From positions 124,001 through 188,000 of the forward strand of contig NZ_FNVB01000003.1 in the NCBI RefSeq assembly GCF_900108315.1: a DNA stretch of 64,000 bases, given 5' to 3'. The DNA is from Saccharopolyspora kobensis (lineage in GTDB: Bacteria > Actinomycetota > Actinomycetes > Mycobacteriales > Pseudonocardiaceae). This document shows positions 55,834-64,000 of the stretch, in pieces. Every line of letters starts with the position of its first letter. The stretch's first letter is position 1. The notes beneath the pieces were generated by a model. That model was not told where the DNA came from, did not search any database, and saw only the letters and a program-made list of their open reading frames with translations. Both the position numbers and the translations under genes were made by a program.

Positions 55834-57273
55834 ATGAGCACGTCAGCGCAGATCGGCGTCACGGGGCTCGCGGTCATGGGCCGCAACCTGGCCCGCAACT
55901 TCGCGCGCAACGGCTACGCGGTCGCCGTGCACAACCGCACCGCGTCGCGGACCCGGGCGCTGCTGGAGGAGTTCGGCGACGAGGGCGAGTTCATCGGCGC
56001 CGAAACGGCCGCCGACTTCGTCGCCGCGCTGGAACGCCCGCGCCGGCTGGTGATCATGGTCAAGGCCGGGGATCCCACCGATGCGGTGATCGAGGAGTTC
56101 GCGCCGCTGCTGGAGGACGGCGATGTGATCATCGACGGCGGCAACGCGCACTTCGCCGACACCCGGCGCCGGGAGCGCGACCTGCGCGAGCGCGGCATCC
56201 ACTTCGTCGGCACCGGCATCTCCGGCGGTGAGGAGGGCGCGCTGCACGGGCCCAGCATCATGCCCGGCGGGTCCGCGGAGTCCTACGCGTCGCTGGGCCC
56301 GATGCTGGAGAAGATCTCCGCCAAGGCCGCCGACGGCGCACCCTGCGTGACGCACGTGGGTCCCGACGGGGCGGGCCACTTCGTGAAGATGGTGCACAAC
56401 GGCATCGAGTACGCCGACATGCAGCTCATCGCCGAGGCCTACCAGCTGCTGCGCGACGTCGCCGGGTACTCCCCCGCCCAGATCGCCGAGGTGTTCCGCA
56501 CCTGGAACACCGGCAGGCTCGACTCCTACCTGATCGAGATCACCGCGGAGGTGCTCTCGCACGTGGACGCCGCCACCGGCAAGCCGTTCGTGGACGTGGT
56601 GGCCGACCAGGCCGAGCAGAAGGGCACCGGCCGCTGGACCGTGCAGCTCGCCCTCGAACTCGGCGTGCCGGTCTCCGGGATCGCCGAAGCGGTCTTCGCC
56701 AGGTCGCTGTCGGGCCACACCGCGCTGCGCGAGGCCTCCCGCGGCCTGGCCGGCCCGACCGCGCAACCGCTCAGCGGCGCCGCGGCCGACGCGTTCGCCG
56801 ACCAGGTGGAACAGGCGCTGTACGCGTCGAAGATCGTGTCCTACACGCAGGGCTTCCACGAGATCGCCGCGGGCAGCGCCGAGTACGACTGGAACATCGA
56901 CCTGGGTGCGGTGGCGGCGATCTGGCGCGGCGGCTGCATCATCCGCGCCGCGTTCCTGGACCGCATCCGCGCCGCCTACGACGCCCGCCCGGACCTGCCG
57001 AGCCTGCTGGCCGACGAGACCTTCGCCACCGAGATCGCCGAAGCCCAGCACGACTGGCGAGCGGTTCTCGGAGCGGCCACCAGCCAGGGCGTGCCGACCC
57101 CGGGCTTCGCCGCGGCGCTGGCCTACTACGACTCCCTGCGCGCCGACCGCCTCCCGGCGGCGCTGACCCAGGGCCAGCGGGACTACTTCGGCGCCCACAC
57201 CTACCGCCGCACCGACCGCGAAGGCTCCTTCCACACCCTCTGGTCCGAAGACCGCTCCGAGGTCCAGGTGTAA
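55834..57273 (+). CDS. gnd: 6-phosphogluconate dehydrogenase, decarboxylating
   Basis: The 479-aa enzyme oxidises 6-phosphogluconate to ribulose 5-phosphate with CO2 release (pentose-phosphate pathway). It has GLAVMGRNLARNFARNGY for NADP binding, IIDGGNAHFADTRRRE, the substrate loop GTGISGGEEGALHGPSIMPGG, the catalytic Lys/Asn in HFVKMVHNGIEYADMQ and the C-terminal TQGQRDYFGAHTYRRTDREGSFHT. The length is that of the long (E. coli-like) form. ATG at 55834 is preceded by GGAAG. It is probably a second, catabolic copy attached to the idonate-type genes. Confidence 0.95.
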   Translation: MSTSAQIGVTGLAVMGRNLARNFARNGYAVAVHNRTASRTRALLEEFGDEGEFIGAETAADFVAALERPRRLVIMVKAGDPTDAVIEEFAPLLEDGDVIIDGGNAHFADTRRRERDLRERGIHFVGTGISGGEEGALHGPSIMPGGSAESYASLGPMLEKISAKAADGAPCVTHVGPDGAGHFVKMVHNGIEYADMQLIAEAYQLLRDVAGYSPAQIAEVFRTWNTGRLDSYLIEITAEVLSHVDAATGKPFVDVVADQAEQKGTGRWTVQLALELGVPVSGIAEAVFARSLSGHTALREASRGLAGPTAQPLSGAAADAFADQVEQALYASKIVSYTQGFHEIAAGSAEYDWNIDLGAVAAIWRGGCIIRAAFLDRIRAAYDARPDLPSLLADETFATEIAEAQHDWRAVLGAATSQGVPTPGFAAALAYYDSLRADRLPAALTQGQRDYFGAHTYRRTDREGSFHTLWSEDRSEVQV

Positions 57274-57370
57274 CCACTCCACTGTGGACGACGCCGGGTC
57301 GCAGCCGCCCGGCGTCGTGCACCGAACCTGCTGGTCGACCGTTTTCGTCACAGCAGGAGCGAGAGGATCA

Positions 57371-57414
57371 CGTGAACTGGCCGCTGCGGTGCGCACCGCA
57401 GCGGCCGGTTCACG
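57371..57414. terminator. 44-base near-perfect hairpin after gnd
   Basis: Left arm CGTGAACTGGCCGCTGCGGT plus GC, right arm its reverse complement with a single mismatch that is a G-U pair in RNA, and no real loop. It lies in the 354-base gene-free gap 57274-57627. The gap also holds an AT-rich stretch near 57474-57510 with TTGACA, probably part of the next gene's promoter; nothing else was seen. Confidence 0.65.
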
Positions 57415-57627
57415 TCGCCGCTCCTTCCGCCACCGCGATTCCGACGCCGCGGCGTGCCCCAGCTCCTGGCCACACCATTTATTTCATTTGACACTGAAGT
57501 AATTGAGCGTGGTGAAGAACGTCCGGACGGTGGGACGTCCTGCACTGCGCGGTGTTGGTGCGTGCGTGGTGATCGCGGTCGTGCCAGGCTCGGGTTCGCG
57601 TGATCGTCTCTTCCGAGGAGTGGGTCG

Positions 57628-60267
57628 GTGGCAGCCGTTCGTCTTGCTTCGGTCGTCGCACTCGTGGCGCTGCTGGGCCCTCCCCTGGCACCGGCAGGCG
57701 CCGATCCGGGTCCCGATCCGGATCTGGACGTGCTGTTCGTCGGCGCGCATCCCGATGACGAGGCCTCGCTGCTGTCGACGTTCGGCCGGTGGCGGCAGGA
57801 CCACCAGATCCGCACCGGCGTCGTGACCATCACCCGCGGCGAGGGCGGCGGGAACGCCGTCGGGCCGGAGGAAGGGCCCGCGCTCGGGCTGCTGCGCGAA
57901 GGCGAGGAGCGCCGCGCCGTCGGCGGCCCTGGCATCACCGACGTCTACAACCTCGACGAACCCGACCTCTACTACACGGTGAGCGCACCGCTGACCGAGC
58001 AGGCCTGGAACCACGACGAGGTGCTGGGCAAGCTCGTGCGGGTCGTGCGGCAGACCCGGCCCGAGGTCGTGATCACCATGGATCCCGCGCCCACGCCCGG
58101 GAACCACGGCAACCACCAGTACGCGGCGCGGCTGGCCATCGAGGCCCACCGCCGGGCCGCCGATCCCGCCGCGTTCCCGGAACAGCTCGACGAGGGCCTG
58201 ACCACGTGGGCGGCGCGGCGGGTGCTGTCCAACGCGGCCGGGGCCGAGGAGGAGGTCAGCGGGCCGGAGTGCGAGCAGCGCAGCACTCCGGCGGATTCGC
58301 CCGGCCCGGAGTACTACGTGCACGGCATCAGCGGCGGGACCAACTGGGAGCAGCGGGAGCGCGTCGCCGAACGGGAGTACCGCAGCCAGGGCTGGGCGTC
58401 GCGGCCGGACATCCCGGACGATCCCGCGCGGGTCGGTTGCGACCACCTGACCGAGATCGCCAACCGAGCGCCGCACGTGCCCGGCGCGCAGGGCGCCGAC
58501 GCGCCGCTGCTCGGCGCCCTGCTGCCGGTTCCCGGCGGTCTGCCGGTCGGCACCGGGCTCGTCGCGACGGCGGAGCCGCGCGTCGTCCCCGGGCAGCGAA
58601 CGGAGGTTCGCGTCCAGGTGACCGCACCTCCGGACGCGGCGCTGCGGGCGGGCCGGATCGTGCTGGGCCTGCCGCCGGAATGGGAAGTTCGAGGCGATGG
58701 GTCGTTCGGCCCGCTGGAGCCGGGCGCCACCGCGCACGCCGATCTGTCGATCGCCGTCCCCGAGCGGCACCGGCCGGAGCGAGTCCGGATTCCGGTGCGC
58801 GCCGAATCGCACCAGGGCCGTGCGGAGGCCGAGCTGCGCTTGGACGTCGTACCGCCCGTCGTGGCCGAGCAGGTTCCGCTGCCGGGTGTCGCGGAGTTCC
58901 AGCGCTGGGCCGGGGGTTCCCTGCTCCGGAACCAGGTCCCGCTCGTGCAGACCGTCCCGGCACTCGGCGCGCAAGAGGTCCGAGCCGCTGTGCACAACTA
59001 CAGCGGTCGAACCCGTTCTGGCGCAGTGGAGTTCGTGCCACCTCCGGGTTTCGAGGTGCTCGGCGCCGTGCAGCGATTCGGTGAACTCGGTCCCGGCGAG
59101 CAGGCCGTGCTCACCTTCACCGTCCGCAGCACCGATCCGGAGATGCCGACCGGGGTGCGGGGCGGCGATCACCCGTACACCCTGATCACGCGCACCGACG
59201 ACGGCACGACCGCGCAGAGCAGCGCCGCGCTGGAACTGGTCCCGTCCACCACGATCCCGCAGACCGCGACGCCGCCCGTGGTGGACGGCGAAGCCGGTCC
59301 GCAGGAGTACCCGGGAGCGCCGCTGGACGCGTCGTCGCTGTGGGAGGGCGAGGAGTGCGCGGCAACCGACTGCGCTGCCAACGCCAGATTCTCCTGGCAC
59401 GACGGGACATTGCACGCGCTCGTCGACGTCGTGGACGATCAGCCGGGCGCGCTCCTGGCCGCCGATGACTGCAAGCGGCACTGGCGCACCGACTCCGTGG
59501 AGATCACCATCGATCCGAAGGCGGATTCGGAGAACACCTCGAACACGTTCAAGGTCGCGGTGCTGCCGAGGACCAGCGGGCCCGGGGCGCCCTGCTACGC
59601 CAGGGACGCCGACAACCACCAGGGCCCGGGTGAGCAGACCGCGCCCGGTGTGGAGATCGCTTCGAAACCGCGCGACGGCGGGTACACCGTGGAGCTGGCG
59701 ATCCCGATGCGGGTGCTGCCGGGCTCGGTCGATCCGCAGCGGCTGGGGCTCAACGTCCTGGTCTACGACTCCGACACCCAGGACCTGACCGGCCAGTCGC
59801 GGATCGGCTGGTCCACCTGGGCCGGTGTGCAGGGCGATCCGTACCGCTGGGGCCGCGCGGTCCTCCAGGACGCACCGGCGGACGAGCAGGCTCCGCCGCC
59901 CGCCCCGGTTCTCCCGCTGGACGCTTTGTCCTCAGTGGACTCATCGTGGAGCGTCGCGCAATCCTTCCGGCTGAAGACATCGCTCGGCGGCGCTCCCCCG
60001 GCTGGTGATTCGGCCACCCGGATCACCAGCGCCCGCGCGCAGCAGCGCGAGGTGCACGCACAACTGGACGTGAACGGGCCGGGCAGGGCCCACCTGTTCG
60101 TTCTGGACGCGAACGACGCGGTGCTGGCCGAGCACCGGCTCGACGTCGACGGCCACGGCGAGCGGGCCGTGCAGATCCCGGTCCTGGAAGGCATCCCGGC
60201 GAAGGTGCTCGTCGGATTCGCCACCCCGAGCGGAACCACAGCCGCCTCGGCCGCCGACGTCCGCTAG
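57628..60267 (+). CDS. Secreted PIG-L/LmbE deacetylase with NEW3-like and CBM9-like domains
   Basis: The 879-aa exported protein starts with a Sec signal (ASVVALVALLGPPLAPAGA). The catalytic domain (about 30-300) has AHPDDE (40-45), ITRGEGGGN and the metal-binding PGNHGNHQ (158-164): a zinc deacetylase for N-acetyl sugars. A beta-rich NEW3-like region (GLPPEWEVRGDGSFGPLEPG; PPGFEVLGAVQRFGELGPGEQAV) follows, then a CBM9-like carbohydrate-binding domain from about 540 (VVDGEAGPQEY...RTDSVEITIDPK). GTG at 57628 has GAGGAG upstream. It is likely to deacetylate an external glycan or mycothiol-type amide; the substrate is unknown. Confidence 0.85.
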   Translation: MAAVRLASVVALVALLGPPLAPAGADPGPDPDLDVLFVGAHPDDEASLLSTFGRWRQDHQIRTGVVTITRGEGGGNAVGPEEGPALGLLREGEERRAVGGPGITDVYNLDEPDLYYTVSAPLTEQAWNHDEVLGKLVRVVRQTRPEVVITMDPAPTPGNHGNHQYAARLAIEAHRRAADPAAFPEQLDEGLTTWAARRVLSNAAGAEEEVSGPECEQRSTPADSPGPEYYVHGISGGTNWEQRERVAEREYRSQGWASRPDIPDDPARVGCDHLTEIANRAPHVPGAQGADAPLLGALLPVPGGLPVGTGLVATAEPRVVPGQRTEVRVQVTAPPDAALRAGRIVLGLPPEWEVRGDGSFGPLEPGATAHADLSIAVPERHRPERVRIPVRAESHQGRAEAELRLDVVPPVVAEQVPLPGVAEFQRWAGGSLLRNQVPLVQTVPALGAQEVRAAVHNYSGRTRSGAVEFVPPPGFEVLGAVQRFGELGPGEQAVLTFTVRSTDPEMPTGVRGGDHPYTLITRTDDGTTAQSSAALELVPSTTIPQTATPPVVDGEAGPQEYPGAPLDASSLWEGEECAATDCAANARFSWHDGTLHALVDVVDDQPGALLAADDCKRHWRTDSVEITIDPKADSENTSNTFKVAVLPRTSGPGAPCYARDADNHQGPGEQTAPGVEIASKPRDGGYTVELAIPMRVLPGSVDPQRLGLNVLVYDSDTQDLTGQSRIGWSTWAGVQGDPYRWGRAVLQDAPADEQAPPPAPVLPLDALSSVDSSWSVAQSFRLKTSLGGAPPAGDSATRITSARAQQREVHAQLDVNGPGRAHLFVLDANDAVLAEHRLDVDGHGERAVQIPVLEGIPAKVLVGFATPSGTTAASAADVR

Positions 60268-60271
60268 CGCT

Positions 60272-60853
60272 GTGACCGGAATGCTGGCAGCCCAACGCCG
60301 CGAACGAGCCCGCATCCGCGGCGAGAAAGGAATCCGCGCGATCGCACGCTGCCGCGCGATCGGCCTGTGCCTGATCACTTCGACGAGGCTCTGGCACGAC
60401 CTCGCCGGTTTCCACTTCACCTACATCTCGAGGTTCGACCGGCCGGTGAAACCGTCCATCACCGACATCGTGGACTCGATCGACGACCGCCCCGAGAGCG
60501 CGGACGCGATCGAGAAGCCGAACGTGGGTATCGCCCCCGCCGAGCCCGCCGGCGGCCTGGGGAGCGCGGCAGCCGCTGTCCGGCAGAAGCCCGGCTGGCA
60601 GGTCGTTCATTACTCGATCTCGCGAAACGAGACGAAGCTGGTCGGCACCGCCGCAGCGTTGCAACAGCAGCAACGAGACGCCTGGCACCAACTGATCCGG
60701 CCTCCCACTTCGCCGGGAGCCACCAACCCGGCCGACGTTCGTGGTCACAGCACTAGCGAAAACCCGGTGCGACCGCCGCAGCCGGTGCGGTATGGTCTTC
60801 GGCGTGAACTCCCCCGAGGCGTCCAGACGGTAGCCGCTCAGCACTCGCGCTGA
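60272..60853 (+). CDS. Possible hypothetical protein
   Basis: The 741-base stretch 60268-61008 has no confident gene. One plus-strand frame of 193 codons shows high G/C third positions in its middle part and protein-like composition (SITDIVDSIDDRPESADAIE, WQVVHYSISRNETKL), but no family is recognised and the C-terminal third looks unlike a protein. GTG 60272 or ATG 60281 could begin it; no ribosome site is seen. It may be a relic. Confidence 0.3.
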   Translation: MTGMLAAQRRERARIRGEKGIRAIARCRAIGLCLITSTRLWHDLAGFHFTYISRFDRPVKPSITDIVDSIDDRPESADAIEKPNVGIAPAEPAGGLGSAAAAVRQKPGWQVVHYSISRNETKLVGTAAALQQQQRDAWHQLIRPPTSPGATNPADVRGHSTSENPVRPPQPVRYGLRRELPRGVQTVAAQHSR

Positions 60854-60858
60854 GCGGC
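60833..60858. terminator. Hairpin upstream of the MFS gene
   Basis: GCCGCTCAG and CTGAGCGGC form a perfect 9-bp stem around an 8-base loop. It is inside the gene-poor stretch before 61009 and could end the transcript of the hypothetical gene or act in the MFS leader. Confidence 0.45.
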
Positions 60859-61008
60859 GGAGCAGCATGCCACGGCGCAACGCCTTCTCGCGTTGATCGC
60901 CGGCGTTCGGCTTCGCCTGCGGATCGTCTTTTCGCTTCCACGCACGCCCCCGCGCGGCCGGTTCGCCGTGCCCGGCGGGTGTGCCTCGGTGTTCGGGAGA
61001 AGGTTCAG

Positions 61009-62187
61009 TTGCCTTTCGTGGTTTTCGTGCTCGCTGCCGCGGTGTTCGCGCAGGGCACGTCGGAGTTCATGCTGTCCGGGATGCTGGCGGACATCGCCGC
61101 GGACAGCGGTGTTTCGCTCGGCGAGGCCGGGCTGTTGACGTCGGTGTTCGCCGTGGGCATGGTGATCGGCGCACCGACGATGGCGATGGCCGCCAGTGCC
61201 GTCCCCCGCCGGGTGGCGCTGATGGGATTCCTCGCGCTGTTCGCCCTGTGCCACGTCGTCGGTGCGATGACGGCGAACTTCGCCGTGCTGCTGGGCACCC
61301 GGCTGGTGGCGGCGGTGGCCAACGCGGGATTCCTGGCCGTGGTGCTGGCGAGCCTGCCGGTGCTGGTGCGCCCGTCGCTGGTGGGCCGGGCGACCGCCGT
61401 GATCCTGTCCGGTGTGACGATCGCCTGCGTCGCCGGGGTGCCCGCGGGAACGGTCGTGGGCCAGCTGTGGGGCTGGCAGTCGGCGTTCTGGGCGATCGCC
61501 GCGCTCAGCGCGGTGGCGCTGGTCGTGCTGTGGCCCACGACGTCGGCGCTGGCCGGGCGCGGCGGAGGTTCCGCTCCGGTGTGGACGGAGTGGCGGGTGC
61601 TGGCGCAGCGACGCCTCCTCGTCGTGATCGGCCTCGGCGTCCTGGTCAACGCGGCGACGTTCGCCGGGTTCACCTATCTCGGCACGGTCGCCACGGCGGT
61701 GTCGGCTCCGGGGAGCACCTGGGTTGCGGCGGCGCTGGCGCTGTTCGGCATCGGCTCGTTCCTCGGTGTGACCGTCGCGGGCCGCTGCAGCGACCGGTAC
61801 GCGCGCCGCATCATCACCGGTGGCGCGGTCGTGGTGACCGCTCTGTGGGTGCTCGCCGCGCTCTCCGCGCACACCCTGCCCGGAGTTCTCGTGCTGGCGC
61901 TCGTGTCCGGGGCCGGATCGTTCGGGATGGGCTCGACGGTGATCGCCTCGATCGTGTCCTCGGCCTCGGCGACCGCCCCGCGCATCGCCGGTGCGCTGGC
62001 CACCACGGCGTTCAACCTGGGCGCCATCGCCGGGCCCGCCGCGGCCGGGCTCGCGGTGGGCGATGCCGCCCAGGCCCACCGGGCTTTCTGGATCAGCGCT
62101 GCTTTCGGTGCAGCGGCGACGTTGGTGGCCGTCCTGGCAGCACGTCGCAGCTCGGCGGCGCGCGCCGAGGAAGCGGTTGCGGCGTAG
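61009..62187 (+). CDS. MFS drug exporter (chloramphenicol-resistance/Cml-like)
   Basis: The 392-aa protein has about twelve helices. The N terminus LPFVVFVLAAAVFAQGTSEFMLSGML strongly resembles the CmlR/Cmx chloramphenicol exporter group, and motif C is in VAGVPAGTVVGQLWGWQSAF. The start is taken as TTG at 61009 because GAGAAGG lies six bases upstream and it gives the family's usual start; GTG at 60979 adds ten odd residues. It probably exports an amphenicol or related toxin; resistance itself is not shown by sequence. Confidence 0.85.
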   Translation: MPFVVFVLAAAVFAQGTSEFMLSGMLADIAADSGVSLGEAGLLTSVFAVGMVIGAPTMAMAASAVPRRVALMGFLALFALCHVVGAMTANFAVLLGTRLVAAVANAGFLAVVLASLPVLVRPSLVGRATAVILSGVTIACVAGVPAGTVVGQLWGWQSAFWAIAALSAVALVVLWPTTSALAGRGGGSAPVWTEWRVLAQRRLLVVIGLGVLVNAATFAGFTYLGTVATAVSAPGSTWVAAALALFGIGSFLGVTVAGRCSDRYARRIITGGAVVVTALWVLAALSAHTLPGVLVLALVSGAGSFGMGSTVIASIVSSASATAPRIAGALATTAFNLGAIAGPAAAGLAVGDAAQAHRAFWISAAFGAAATLVAVLAARRSSAARAEEAVAA

Positions 62188-62207
62188 GCCGTCGGCTTCA
62201 GCGGCGA

Positions 62208-62276
62208 ACTTCTGCGGGCCGGGTGGTCACTTCTGCGGAGTCACCGCGGTGACCGCTGAACCCGACCACCCGGCCC
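62208..62276. promoter_or_regulatory. Nested inverted and direct repeats before the GMC oxidoreductase
   Basis: Arms GGGCCGGGTGGTC (62216-62228) and GACCACCCGGCCC (62264-62276) enclose a perfect 14-bp palindrome GTCACCGCGGTGAC (62240-62253). The 10-mer ACTTCTGCGG occurs twice, 21 bases apart (62208, 62229). Placement in the 123-base gap after an MFS gene suggests a terminator, an operator for the next gene, or both. Confidence 0.5.
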
Positions 62277-62310
62277 CACCCCAACTGCTGCAACACGTCA
62301 GGAGTCGACG

Positions 62311-63879
62311 ATGCCCAAACGCTGGGACTTGATCGTGGTGGGCGCCGGGTCGGCCGGCGCGGTGCTGGCCGCCCGATCCGCCGCGCGCGGTGAGCGGGTG
62401 CTGCTGCTGGAAGCCGGACCCGACTACCGATCCGCCGAACTGCCGGAGGTGTGGCGGTCCCGGAATCCGCTGCGCGCCCTGCTCGATCCGCGGGCGGCTG
62501 GGGATCTGCTGCAGCAGGGCCTGCGGACCCGCCGCACCGAACGGCAGGAGTGGGCGCCCTACGTGCAAGGGCGGGGCGTGGGCGGTAGTTCCTCGGTCAA
62601 CGGGCACATCGCCATCCGGCCTCCCGTCGAGGACTTCGACGACTGGGTGCGCATGGGGTGCGAGGGCTGGTCGCACGCCGAGGTGCTGCCCTGCTTCGTC
62701 AAGTCCGAGGACGACGCCGACTTCGGGGACCAGTCCCACCACGGGCGCGGCGGACCGATCCCGGTTCGCCGGAACCCGCCGGAATCATGGGGTCCTGCGG
62801 ATCGCGCGCTGCACGACGCCGCCTTGGCGGCCGGGTTCGGCTGGTCCCCCGACGTGAACGCGCCAGGCGCCACCGGCGTCTCGCCGTACCCGACCAACGC
62901 CCGCGCGGGGCGCAGGGTCTCGACCAACGACGGCTACCTCGAACCGGCGCGGAGCCTTCCCGCCCTGACCGTTCGAGGCCACGCCCTCGTGGATCGCGTG
63001 CTGTTCTCCGGAAACCGCGCGGTCGGGGTGCGGGTTCTCGTCGACGGCCGGGTGGTCGACGAGCACGCCGACCGCGTGGTGCTGAGCGCGGGCGCGATCC
63101 ACTCACCGGCCATCCTCCTGCGGTCGGGAATCGGCCCGGCCCGCGAGCTGACCGAGCTGGGCGTGGAGGTGCGGCAGGACCTGCCGGTCGGCCGGGGCCT
63201 GCAGGACCACCCGCTGTTCTTCCTCGGGCTCCCGCTCAGCGCACGAGCATCGGCCGGGCGCTCGATCGACGACCGCTACACCAACATGTGCGTCCGCTAC
63301 ACCAGCGACGCCCCGGACCGCCTGCCCCACGACATGATGCTGGTCGCCTGCAACCAGAACGTGCTGTCGCTGGCGAGCGCCGAGGTGGCATCCGGAGCCG
63401 GTGCGCTGCTGGTGTGGGTCAACCGCGTCTTCTCCCGGGGAAGCGTGACGCTGGCTTCGGCCGATCCGACGGCTCAGCCGGTTCTACGCCACCGCATGCT
63501 CTCGGATCCGCGCGACCTGGCCCGCATGCGCTCGGGCGCGCGGTTGCTGCTGGAACTCGGCACGAGCGACCACGTCCAGGAGGTGGTCGACGGGTCCTTC
63601 GCCCAGGTCAACGAGCAGTTCACGGTGGCTGCCGAGTGCGACGCCGCGCTGGACGATCTCCTGCTCCGGACCGCCGTCGACGGCCAGCACGCGACCAGCA
63701 CGTGCAGGATGGGAAGTCCGGACTCGGCGACGACGGTCGTCGACTCCCGCTGCCGGGTGCTCGGCGTGGAGGCGCTGCACGTGGTGGACGCGTCCATCTT
63801 CCCGACCTGCCCTCGCGCGAACCCGAACCTCGTCACGATCGCCGCGGCGGAGCTGATGGCCGACCGGCTGGTGCGCTGA
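62311..63879 (+). CDS. GMC oxidoreductase (choline-dehydrogenase-like)
   Basis: The 522-aa flavoprotein oxidises an alcohol. Family motifs: GAGSAGAVLAARSAARGERVLLLEAGPDY (ADP-binding, from residue 11), GRGVGGSSSVNGHIAIRPP, VVLSAGAIHSPAILLRSGIGP, and the active site HATSTCRMG with C-terminal NPNLVTIAAAELMADRL. AGGAG lies seven bases before ATG 62311. The substrate is unknown; relatives act on choline, glucose, aryl alcohols or alkanols. The preceding repeat-rich gap may regulate it. Confidence 0.9.
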   Translation: MPKRWDLIVVGAGSAGAVLAARSAARGERVLLLEAGPDYRSAELPEVWRSRNPLRALLDPRAAGDLLQQGLRTRRTERQEWAPYVQGRGVGGSSSVNGHIAIRPPVEDFDDWVRMGCEGWSHAEVLPCFVKSEDDADFGDQSHHGRGGPIPVRRNPPESWGPADRALHDAALAAGFGWSPDVNAPGATGVSPYPTNARAGRRVSTNDGYLEPARSLPALTVRGHALVDRVLFSGNRAVGVRVLVDGRVVDEHADRVVLSAGAIHSPAILLRSGIGPARELTELGVEVRQDLPVGRGLQDHPLFFLGLPLSARASAGRSIDDRYTNMCVRYTSDAPDRLPHDMMLVACNQNVLSLASAEVASGAGALLVWVNRVFSRGSVTLASADPTAQPVLRHRMLSDPRDLARMRSGARLLLELGTSDHVQEVVDGSFAQVNEQFTVAAECDAALDDLLLRTAVDGQHATSTCRMGSPDSATTVVDSRCRVLGVEALHVVDASIFPTCPRANPNLVTIAAAELMADRLVR

Positions 63880-63881
63880 GG

Positions 63882-64000
63882 TCACGAACCGGTCGGGCTC
63901 GGGTGCGCCTGCCGACCGACGTGGCGCCCGTGCGCGGCGATGCGTCGCGCGTCGCGTTCGGGGCGGACGAAGGCGAAGGCCAGCAGGCCACCGATGAGCA
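63882..64000 (-). CDS. Partial CDS, C-terminal end of a membrane protein
   Basis: On the minus strand the frame is open from the window edge to a TGA at 63884-63882. The peptide ends LIGGLLAFAFVRPERDARRIAAHG followed by a short tail. One hydrophobic helix and a basic tail are typical of the last segment of an MFS or similar transporter. Only 39 codons are visible, so the family is a guess. Confidence 0.5.
   Translation of the reverse strand, partial: LIGGLLAFAFVRPERDARRIAAHGRHVGRQAHPSPTGS

Noticed and set aside
1-64000. tRNA, rRNA or insertion sequence
   Set aside because: No cloverleaf, rRNA conserved block, transposase or terminal-repeat pair was recognised by eye; a covariance-model search would be needed to exclude small RNAs.

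Overview
The window is very GC-rich DNA with strongly G/C-biased third codon positions, many GTG and a few TTG starts, and frequent ATGA/GTGA stop-start overlaps. Gene content (CaiB/acyl-CoA dehydrogenase cassette, DHA2 exporters, Tat-exported PhoD, PxpABC, Fur-family box, LmbE-type esterase) fits a free-living actinomycete. A Pseudonocardiales-like genome (Saccharopolyspora or Amycolatopsis type) is plausible but is not proved by the sequence. It reads as ordinary chromosome: no rRNA, tRNA, CRISPR array, insertion sequence or prophage was recognised.

Layout. 1-2.0 kb (-): paired two-helix membrane proteins, one with a SHOCT tail, with a HEAT-repeat gene between them. 2.1-6.8 kb (-): an Hsp90-family ATPase followed by a large TPR-like protein. 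7.0-9.1 kb (+): a Tat-exported PhoD phosphatase behind a duplicated leader carrying PHO-box-like 11-mers. 9.2-12.4 kb: GNAT, GIY-YIG-like, NUDIX, zinc-ribbon and SMI1/KNR4 proteins, plus a decayed transporter scrap. 12.4-17.7 kb (-): TetR regulator with a palindromic operator in front of an FMO, then an acyl-CoA ligase and a CrtI-like oxidoreductase. 17.9-23.2 kb (+): MFS importer, CoA-transferase, acyl-CoA dehydrogenase, LysR, VOC protein. 23.2-25.3 kb (-): Ohr, and an ArsR-MFS pair with its operator. 25.8-26.9 kb (+): secreted phytase/esterase-like protein.

27-34.1 kb (-) is a tightly coupled five-gene MoxR ATPase/VWA/SWIM/DUF5682-type operon resembling E. coli yehLMPQ, plus one unrecognised 459-aa protein. 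34.3-41.1 kb (+): a His-rich duplicated metal-binding protein, a Fur/Zur-type box, an MFS exporter and an Opp/Dpp-type ABC importer (lipoprotein, two permeases, fused ATPases); this looks like a metallophore export/import module without biosynthesis genes. 41.2-42.2 kb: a glycosyltransferase broken by an internal deletion. 42.2-44.9 kb: metallophosphoesterase and a DHA2 exporter.

45.0-51.5 kb (-) is a seven-gene operon: pxpA, pxpB, pxpC, an MHS transporter, an SDR, a PLP aminotransferase and an RraA/HMG-aldolase-like protein, with a divergent LysR. Together these suggest uptake, ring opening, transamination and aldol cleavage of a substituted pyroglutamate. 52.9-57.3 kb (+) encodes a 2-hydroxyacid dehydrogenase, an SDR, an L-idonate-dehydrogenase-like enzyme and 6-phosphogluconate dehydrogenase (sugar-acid catabolism). 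57.6-64 kb (+): a large secreted PIG-L deacetylase, a chloramphenicol-exporter-like MFS protein, a GMC oxidoreductase, and the C-terminal end of a further membrane protein on the minus strand.
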